Part shown: in pieces, positions 56,196 to 64,000 of the stretch
How the letters are laid out: each line of letters starts with the position of its first letter
Numbering within the stretch: the stretch's first letter is position 1
DNA from: Furcasterigmium furcatum
Lineage: Eukaryota > Ascomycota > Sordariomycetes > Glomerellales > Plectosphaerellaceae
Assembly: GCA_001599815.1 (NCBI GenBank)
Contig: BCIA01000008.1
Span: forward strand, 682,001-746,000
Direction of reading: 5' to 3'
Length of the DNA: 64,000 bases
The notes under the pieces: generated by a model
Told to the model about the DNA's origin: nothing
Databases searched by the model: none
The model's input: the letters and a program-made list of their open reading frames with translations, nothing else
Translations under genes and position numbers: made by a program

Positions 56196-58613
56196 CTATA
56201 CCTCAGGCAAGTATCCTTGCCATTCCTCGCTCATAAGAATGCGCAAATAATCGTCATCCATGCCAAAATCTGATGGAGCAACGAAGTATTCATCGCCCAA
56301 GGAATACTCCTCGTAATTCATCCCCGCTGTCGAGGTGGTTGCTGCCGGCGTCGACAGACCCAGAGAACCGCCAGATTCACCGGTATCTTGGTTCTGGGCA
56401 GCACTCCTCGGCGTAGAGCCCATTGTGTCAGTGGTGGAATCGACCTGGGCTGGATGGCCAGCTACTTCTCGGGACGTACGGGCGAAGGTCTGCGACAAGG
56501 CGTGGTGCCTGGAGAGCAGGTTGTCCCTCTCCACGTCGCCAGGAACGTGTCCCACATCTAGTTGAGGGTCTGAGTCGTGGTCACTGCTGAAGCTCGCCTC
56601 GACCAGGTTCTTCAAGTCTTGGCGAGCGACGGCCACAAAGGGCGTGATCATGGCCAGGTCGCTCAGGAGGGCGATGTTGCTCCGGCAGAGTTGGCGAACG
56701 ATGGCGTCATTGAGTTGGATAGGCTTCTTGGTGATCGGGTCGATGATGCCATCATAGAGGCTCGTTCTCTGCGCGAAGAGTAGGATCTTGGTGCACATGT
56801 ATGCCTGGGCCCCGAAACCGAGACCGATGGGCAGACGGTTGTTCTTCAGCTGAATGGCGCCTGCGGCCTTTAAGTCTTGGAGATGGTACCACCACTTGGC
56901 CAAGCCGACGGCGTAGGAGACGGCGAGCTTCTGCCATCGCTCGACGAACTCCGTGGGGGCAGAGTCGACGAACGAGGTGGAACCATTGCGTCTCCCCGGC
57001 AGACACGTACGATACAGCTCACAGCTGGAACTTAGGTAGACTGTATGGAAGATGCAATATGACGCAAACTGGTCGGTGGTTGCGTGGGCGAAGACGTTGC
57101 GCTGGGACAGCTGGAGATGTTCTGGGAGATGAGATGAAAGCTCATGAAGAGATTCTTCCAGTTCCGGTAAAATCTTCATTGGTTCTGCAGTTGAGCTCGT
57201 GATTGGATCCGACTCGGTGCCGAGGATCACCGTTCGTTTGGACCTGCGCCGTGTCAGCCTAGGTACTTGGTAGCCTACAGGGCTGCAATGAGGGCGAACA
57301 TACGTGAGTATACGGGCGCGAATCTGCCAAAGCATGAGCAGGAATGATTTCGTATCTGCGTCGAAGGACGACAGTCCAGCGACACCGTCAGACAGCTTGG
57401 CTGTTGGCTTCACGACCCCCAGTCGAAACGAGTGCTCAGGGCAAGGGAGCGACAAGCGCATCCAGCGATCCGGCAGGGTGGTGAACTCGTCAACACCTGC
57501 CGACAATGTCCTTTCCCTGCTCCACAGGTACCATACAACTCGCCTCAGGCACTCCCGCTGGATTGCACTGGTCTTGTCGCCGGCGGCGGTTGCTGGACGG
57601 TCCGTGTTGAGCTGGGAACCCAGGACCTGTCTCGCAGCCATCCCCATCAGCATCCAGGCTTTTCCGAGTTGTCGGCGCAGAAAGTGGTGAAAAACGGACA
57701 AGGCCAATAGCTGCACGCCAAGAGGGTTGAAGTCGTTGAGGTAATTCATGATCCAGCCCTCCACCTCCTTCGCCCACTGGATGGACTGGGCGCGGGCTTC
57801 TCTGGATCGAGAAACGAAGAGGGAAGAGGCGGCGGAGATGGCTGCGCAGAGAACCGGGGGTATTCTTCCGTTGTGCATATCCTCATAGAGCGAGGGCCGG
57901 TGAAAAAAGTCGAGCCCGAGGGGATAAATATTGTCGAAAAAGGCGTCTATGTGCTGACGAACAACGTCTCTGCTAAGAAGCACATGATCCCATTTCGTAT
58001 CAAGAGACGGCTCGACCAGGCCGGCGGATCGTCGCGAGACTCTAGTCTGCTCCGGGGGGGAAGCGATCGGCTGGGGAGGAGTGCTGCTGGGTTTCCAAGA
58101 TGCCAGGGGCTCAGATTCGCTGGGTTGGCGTTCGCTGTGCCGGCTCGTAGCGGATGTAGAGTAGACGCAGCGCAGGTTGCGGCGTCTACAGTGAAAGCAA
58201 GCGGGATGGTGTCCGGAGCATTTTGTCTTATGGGCCCTGCAGGTGTTGCAGGCTGTAGATGTGCGCCGTCGTTTGGTGCCAGCCTCCGTGACTGACAGTG
58301 AGGGACTCACGAGCTGGTACGAGTCTGCAGTAGCCGAAGCAGAGTCGTGAGAAGTTGTGTTCGCTGCGCCCGTCGTACAGGCAAGTTCCAGCCGGCGGCA
58401 ATTCCCACAAGGTGCTGGGCCACCGTCACATTTCACCTAGTGAGCAGACGATCGTTAGATGCATATCGCAGCCGATGCGGGTGCGTGAGGCCTGGAGCAT
58501 GCGTGGATGCTTGCCTTTCTCTGCTTGCAGGTCAGGCATCCGGATGTGTCCTGGCGCAATATGGCCCCCCTCCTGCTGGAGGGTCCAGAATCCGCTGTGT
58601 CAGCGAGGACCAT
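56196..58613 (-). CDS. Transcription factor with two tandem Zn2Cys6 clusters
   Basis: Three exons (58515-58613, 57304-58436, 56196-57243), in phase, give 759 residues. The first zinc cluster is split by an intron and restored only by a GC donor (AAG|GCAAGC, intron 58437-58514): GCLTCKQRK joins VKCDGGPAPCGNCRRLELAC, with Cys at 26, 29, 36, 43, 46 and 53. A complete second cluster follows at 96-123 (ACNTCRAHKTKC, then ACFHCRRRNLRC). The fungal-specific regulatory domain comes next (FFDNIYPLGLDFFHRPSLYE, VVWYLWSRERTLSAGVDEF). The start MVLADTADSG was chosen; an in-frame ATG at 58802 would add 63 residues. Paired zinc clusters in one polypeptide are uncommon. The likely target is the divergent arylsulfotransferase-like gene (inference). 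Confidence 0.88.
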
Positions 58614-59358
58614 GATGCCGCATTCCAAGTCGGCACCGAGTCCCGATGATGAAAAGGGCCCTCGGATGTCGTGTCGAGTGAAGTGATTGAGGGGTGAGTG
58701 AGGACTAGCGAGCAGCTCCGATTCCGTCAACGAGTCGGTCTCGATAAAAGGCCGATGGGGTGGGTCAACGAAGCACGCCATCTCACGTTCTAAGCTGTTC
58801 ATGCCTGCCGACTTGAGGATCCAGGGATGACAGGAACATCAAGATCATTGTGCCAGCAAACCAGGAAGGTTGATCTTCTAAGAGAGCTCACACGGCTTCT
58901 AAGAGCGTTCTTCACAATCCTCCATCTCAGTCCGGCGCAGGTTGCCGTATGAAGTCCTCGAGGCACAGAGTGACAGTCAACTGCGGCGCGATCCCTCTGT
59001 CGCCCCAACCGGATTGGAGTCGAGCTACAACTAGCTACCAAGGCATCCTTTGCTACCTATTTTAGATGGCGTTTCTAACTACGTGAGCCGATATCATATT
59101 ACCCCTACTACTCACTTCCCAGTTCACTCCTCGATGGGTAGCGAGCAAAAGGATCACGCCTGGCTCCAGAACTCGGGTCGCGCCTCAAACGGGCGGCCGA
59201 CCCGATGTCGCCACTTTGACCCACAATGGCGGCGGCGAGCTTCTCATCGCCAGCTCCCTGAACTCCAGACTCCGTACTTATAATTAGTGTGAAAGGTAAT
59301 CCTCGGGGGACACATGCACAATACGTCGACCGTCTTCATCTCGTCTCCCTAAGCCGCA
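58614..59358. promoter_or_regulatory. Divergent promoter region, double-zinc-cluster regulator / arylsulfotransferase-like gene
   Basis: This roughly 745-bp region lies between divergent genes. No coding frame is supported beyond the possible N-terminal extension of the regulator (58614-58802). Confidence 0.4.
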
Positions 59359-61089
59359 ATGAAGTTATCCATCTCACTCCAGCAAGCGTTGCTCGCCAGT
59401 CTGCCCACGCTCATCACGGCGGATTGGCAGTATCGCTCACGACCCGATCTCACACCACCCAGACTCAATGTGACCATCCGGGCAGAAGGCGCCTCTCTGG
59501 GAGAAGGCCTGATATTCGTCGCGCCGTACCCCGGACGCGAACCGGATTCCAAGGGACCCGTGCAGCCCGCTGCCTACATCTTTCGGGACAACGGGGACCT
59601 GGTCTGGTCCGGGCTGGGCTACTTCGGCGGAAGTGTGGCCAACTTTGGTGTCAGCTCGTGGAATGGAGAGCCTGTCTTGCGTGCCTTTCAGGGACAGCCA
59701 GCTGAGACGCTCGGCCGCGCCTATGGCTTCCACAGTCTGTTGAACAACAAGTACGAGCCCATCAAGACGGCTCGGGGCCGGTCAAGCAAGCTTAACTCAG
59801 CCCACGAGTTTCAAATCGTCAACGACGACTTTGCGATTGTCGAGATTGGGAGCACAAAGCCCGTCGGACTCGGCCCGTGGGGTGGGACTGACGGCCAGGA
59901 TTGGATCGTGTCCACTGGGTTTCAAGGTATCTATCTCATGCCGCTCATCCCTGGTTGGCGGGATAGGTACTAACAGAGACAGAGTTCAATATCGAAACTG
60001 GAGAAGTGGTGTTTGACTGGGAAAGCCTTGACCACGTTGATCCTGGTGGTAAATTCCCCCTATCTCCTCGCTCTTTTATTCTCTTCCTGACAGCCCATGC
60101 CAGACAGCGTTCCCCCCCTTGACACACTGCCAGCCGCCACGGGCCTTGATTCCTCCCACGCATGGGACTACTTCCACATCAACAGCGTCGACAAAGACAT
60201 CGAGGGCAACTACATCATATCCGGCCGCCACACAAATTCCCTCTACAAAATCAACGGCACCACAGGCGACGTAATCTGGACCCTCGGTGGTATCCACTCA
60301 TCATTCGACATCGAACCTGAGGCGCAATTCGCATCCCAGCATGACGCCCGGCTGCTCAGCCGCTCCTCCGACGGCCTCGTCGAGGTCATCTCTCTTTTTG
60401 ACAACGCAGCCGCATCGCCAGAGCAGCGAATCAGCCCCTTCTCTCGCGCCAGGATCATACAGCTCAATCACACCGACAACACGGTCAAGGCGCTCCGCAC
60501 ATATCCCGCGCCGGATGGGCTGTCGGCGCTATCGCAGGGAAACGCGCAGGTTCTCCCCAACCAGAATGTCTTCGTCAACTGGGGGCAGGCTGGTGCGATC
60601 ACGGAGTTCAGCGAAGAGGGACAGGTACTGTTCCATGCATACCTCGACTCCGAGCCGGACGGCAACGCGGTACAGAATTACCGGGGGTTCAGGTCGCCCT
60701 GGGCGGGATACCCAAGCGAGGAACCCGCGCTCGTCGCTGTGAAAGGGAATGAGCTAGGTGAAGTGCAGGCATACGTTTCCTGGAATGGGGACACCGAAGT
60801 CACCGCGTGGAGGTTCTATGCGGAGCCATCGAAGCACAGCGGCAAGAGCCAACCACAGCAGAGGCAGCTGCTTGCGGAGACCAGCCGTACGGGTTTTGAG
60901 ACTCACTTGAAGCTTGATACAGCCCATTTCCGTGGACAGTTCTTAATCTCGGCCCAGGCTATCGATGCCAAGGGCAGCATTCTCTCGCAGACGCTGCCCG
61001 TGGTGGTCTCCGCACAGCCTCCAGGCCCGTCGTACTTGGCTCACAAAGCAGCGACTCTGAACGAGGAGTTTGCCACCGAGGAGCTGTGA
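59359..61089 (+). CDS. Secreted arylsulfotransferase (ASST)-like protein
   Basis: Three exons (59359-59926, 59983-60048, 60104-61089), in phase, give 539 residues. The signal peptide MKLSISLQQALLASLPTLIT ends near A-DW. ASST_2-type motifs are clear: AAYIFRDNGDLVWSG, NSAHEFQIVNDDFAIVEIG, IETGEVVFDWESLDHVDPG, HAWDYFHINSVDKDIEGNYI, ISGRHTNSLYKINGTTGDVI and ASQHDARLLSRSSDG. The third exon begins at the AG before ACAGCG; a later AG would shift the frame. Bacterial homologues transfer sulfate between phenols, but most fungal members are uncharacterised and sulfotransferase activity should not be assumed. It probably acts outside the cell. Confidence 0.9.
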
Positions 61090-61373
61090 GGCCTGGTCAA
61101 GGTGTGGGGGCAGCTTTCAAGATTACGAGGGTGACAATTTATTTACTATGCTATTCGAATGTCCACAAGAGGGCCAGAGAAGCAACATCTCTCCCAATGG
61201 CTGGATCGTCAGGGTTGCAGGTTGTCATTCACTCGTAGCGCAATCAAGTATAAACACGTTATGTTGAGACTATGCAGACTATGCATCCGACTTCCCCAGA
61301 AGAAGTGACTCTGATGTAGCCAGATTTACGAATCTCCATGCTGAACCGCCCGTTTCCTCACGCCTTTCGACGG

Positions 61374-62176
61374 CTACTGAGCCGCATCATCCAGAATCTT
61401 CTTCCACGAAGGGCGAGCTGAAACTCGCTTCCACAGAGCCTCGAAATTCGGCCTCGAGGAAATCTGTTCCTCGATTCCAAGGCGAGGGAAGTAGGAAATC
61501 CACGTCAGAACGAAGATATCAACCAAGGTATGTTCCTGAGCAGTGTTAGAAAGGTCGAGGAGTTTGAAAAGTAGTCTTCTCACATTCCCGGCCAGGAAAG
61601 TAGTATTTTCGAGGCGAGTCTCGAAGTAGTCGAGGCAAGTGGCCAAGGCTGCCGAAGCCTTCTTAACATTCGCCTCATCGGGAGGAGCCCTGTGAGCAAC
61701 CCGGAGTCAGCGGTGAAATCAAAATTGCGACCATTTCGGCCATACCCTTTCCACAGCTTCTCGTCGCCCAGCAGCCTCATGGCCGGGTCGAAGTACGAGT
61801 AATCGACGCTAAGAATTTGCTCAAAAGAGCCAAGCTCCGCCGCGGCACTGGTCCTGAAAGTGTCCAACGTGCTGCCGACACCGTACTTCGACACGAGGTA
61901 CTTGCAGATAGCCCTTGACTCGAAGAGCTGGAAGTCGCCGTCCTGCAGGACGGGGATGCGGCCAAAGGGGTGATAGTTGTCGATGTATTTGGGGTCCTGC
62001 AAGCTTAGGTTAAGAAAACCGATACTTCACATGGAAGTTTTTGAGAAATGCACCTTGTGCTCTCCTTTCTGCAGGGTAATTTCGGAGAGTTCGTAATCGA
62101 GGCCAAGCTCCCTCAGAGTAATCAAGACTCTCTGGGTGCAGGAAGATGCAGCGGCACCAAATACTTTGAGCGGCAT
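61374..62176 (-). CDS. Glutathione S-transferase
   Basis: Three exons (62054-62176, 61746-61996, 61374-61689), in phase, give 229 residues. The N-terminal thioredoxin-like domain has MPLKVFGAAASSCTQRVLIT and YHPFGRIPVLQDGDFQLFES, with the cis-Pro (IPVL) and the Glu-Ser glutathione contact. RAICKYLVSKYG ends the first domain. The C-terminal helical domain has LGSFEQILSVDYSYFDPAMR, CLDYFETRLENTTFLAGN and LVDIFVLTWISYFPRLG. It resembles the phi/theta-like fungal GSTs that conjugate glutathione to electrophiles. Cytosolic. Its promoter region lies next to the convergently oriented 3' end of the next regulator gene. Confidence 0.92.
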
Positions 62177-62552
62177 GGTGACGATCTCACGATGAAAGAT
62201 TTGGAATGAACAATGTAATGAGACTGGAATGGAAACCTCAATCGACGGAAGGTCACATATTTAAACAGCTCCATCGGAGGGAATGCATAAGGGGCGGACA
62301 GAACCAGATTCAGTATCTTTCCAGGTTGCCAGCATACATCCGTCATTACAAATGCGGTCCGGATGGGTTACCCTATTCGGAAAGGGACTGGGGAGCAGCT
62401 GAATGCATTGGATTTCGGCACTCCAAACAGCGCTACGCCCGCCCCATATGGATGGACACGGGAATCGATCGCGTGCATGGTGTAGCCTGTCTGCATAGAC
62501 ATTGGCCGTACCAATCAACGAGTAGGAATGATGGGGCCTTCTTCTTCGGTTT
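62177..62552. promoter_or_regulatory. Promoter region of the GST gene
   Basis: This roughly 375-bp stretch separates the GST gene from the 3' end of another minus-strand gene. No gene was seen. Confidence 0.4.
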
Positions 62553-64000
62553 CTAAACTGCAAAAGCATAGCTTCCTGTCAAGGTGTAGACGCCCCAGTA
62601 GTCCAAAGATGGTCCGTCCCGTAACATCCGGGCTAGTTCCCCCGCAACTTTCATGTTCCCAACCTCCGCCATATTTTCCATACATCGAGTGATCCAACTT
62701 TCCATCTGGGGGTCCTCCGTTGTCTGATGAACGAGATAAAGAGGACAAAGTAGGGTGTAGCATTGCAGTTGCTGCAACGGAGTGAATGGGATGCGGTTGT
62801 CCAAGTGAGCACCTGGCAGGACAAACTGGGGCACTGCTGCGCAAATCTCCTCCATCATGTCGCAAATTTTCGTAGATGTGCCGGATCGGTACTCGGAAGC
62901 TGCTTCGTGGCAAGACACCCGGATGATACCGTCCATGGCCATGCGCATTATTCGAATGGTGACGCAAGTCTGTGTCGAGAAGTGGTCAGGGTAGACGAGG
63001 TAGTGGCTGCCAAAAACCCAATCATTGTGTTCCACACAGGTCACACGTTGAGGTTTCCACAGCGCCTGAGCCTCCGCTTCCAGAGTTCCCAGTCGTCTTT
63101 CGAGTTCCTCTGCCCTTGCTGCCACATCCGCTGCGGGGGCGAGGGGCTCCTTTGCCAGCTCAGCTTTCAGGTTGACAATATCCATGACAATGCCCATGAG
63201 AGTCCACTTGGGGCCCGCCACATGAGAACAGAGAGTCCGGTACAGTTTCATCAGCTCAGCAGGGACGGGCAGACAGGCTGCTCCGCAACTGATAATCCAG
63301 GCCACGACAACACGGCATGCAAGCTGTCGGGATGTGTCATTGGACAGACTTAGCTTTCTGCGTGCGTTGATGAGTGACAAGGCCCCGGCGAGATGGCTCA
63401 TCCAAGAATATCCCTGGGGTTGGCGATTCATTAACTTCTCGTATTGGTCGAGAAGCAGCACTGACTGGAGCAGGTCATCGCTGCTGCAAAGCCGCGGTAT
63501 TTGGAGGGCCTGCCTGATCTTCCGAATGGCAGCACTGTACTTCTTGTTGGCAAGGCCTGCAATATCTGAACTGCTGAGTTGGAATGCTGACAAGGCCAGA
63601 CTGACGGCATCGACGCTGGTAAATAGATGATCGGAGACCGATGCCCGGGCGTAAAGAGGCGGCAAGGCACTGTAGCGTTGGGCTAGGCCGAAGATGCAGC
63701 TGGAGAAAAAGGCATTCCTAGCGCGAACATCCCAGCTCATATGCAGGGGAATGATGCTAGGCGGCTTGGAGAGGTGCCTTGAAACCAGGACTTTTGTCCT
63801 TGTCGACTGCGTCTGGTCCACAACTCGCAGCTCATGGGGGTCACTATAGCCGGGACAGGCCAGCTTTGCCCTCTGGCATTGGCCGCAGCCCCCAGCCCGT
63901 AGATCACACTACAACTCCTCGTCAGTACTAGTTTGACTAAAGATTGGAAGGCGTATTCTGGGGGCTTACTCGGAGCTTGCGCCTTTTGCAGGGTAGACAG
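62553..64000 (-). CDS. Zn2Cys6 transcription factor, 5' partial at window edge
   Basis: Two visible exons, 63970-64000 (partial) and 62553-63908, are joined across a 61-bp intron (GTAAGC...TTGTAG). The junction rebuilds a zinc cluster: CLPCKRRKLR plus CDLRAGGCGQCQRAKLACPG, with the regular C-x2-C-x6-C-x6-C-x2-C-x6-C spacing. The rest is the fungal-specific regulatory region typical of Pro1-like or DUF3468 regulators (FFSSCIFGLAQRYSALPPLY, SDDLLQSVLLLDQYEKLMN), ending GVYTLTGSYAFAV. The start codon lies beyond the right edge. It may regulate the adjacent GST gene, but only position suggests this. Confidence 0.9.

Noticed and set aside
57244..57303. Reading through this 60-bp segment in the double zinc-cluster regulator
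   Set aside because: It is open but has GTATGT...GCGCAG ends, and splicing restores a smooth regulatory-domain sequence.

Overview
This window is nuclear DNA from a filamentous ascomycete (Pezizomycotina, probably Sordariomycetes). The evidence is intron-containing genes whose introns are about 48-80 bp with GT-AG ends and CTAAC/CTGAC branch sites, GC-rich coding sequence, and typical fungal families: LysM proteins, Zn2Cys6 regulators, an NRPS-like enzyme, NCS1 and MFS permeases, and SRR1-like and choice-of-anchor-B proteins. The species cannot be named from the sequence alone. Gene models were built by hand from splice sites and reading phase; each spliced model closes in frame unless stated otherwise.

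Layout. 0-2.6 kb: 3' end of a multi-LysM secreted protein, a short ORF, and a 47-residue Cys-rich peptide gene. 3-19 kb: genes for small cyclic amides and xenobiotics. These are a secreted B3-type metallo-beta-lactamase-fold hydrolase, an arylamine N-acetyltransferase, an MFS sugar-type transporter, a frameshifted unknown gene, a hydantoinase A-DUF917 fusion, and a divergently transcribed NCS1 permease. A decayed fragment of the hydantoinase C-terminus lies at 4.5 kb. 19.7-23.1 kb: an uncertain decayed locus and an SNF (SLC6-type) sodium symporter. 23.1-26.5 kb: a long gene-free stretch. 26.5-32.2 kb: secreted endonuclease/exonuclease/phosphatase protein, LSM6 (snRNP core) convergent with a class I methyltransferase, and a one-TM fungal protein.

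32.9-40.8 kb: a possible small metabolite cluster with an O-methyltransferase, an adenylation domain fused to a ferric-reductase-like membrane reductase, and a crotonase. 40.9-48.9 kb: a secreted choice-of-anchor-B protein, an SRR1-like protein and a TPR protein with a fungal N-terminal domain. 49.4-55.9 kb: a compact catabolic-looking unit of FAD-dependent oxidoreductase, Zn2Cys6 regulator and MFS sugar transporter, whose two promoter regions share an exact 17-bp element. 56.2-64 kb: a tandem double Zn2Cys6 regulator, an arylsulfotransferase-like secreted protein, a glutathione S-transferase, and the 3' part of another Zn2Cys6 regulator running off the window.

The strongest leads are: the lactamase plus NAT pair next to a hydantoinase plus NCS1 pair; the carrier-less adenylating membrane reductase; the shared promoter element at 51.4 and 53.7 kb; the double zinc-cluster regulator; and three GC-AG introns in one window.
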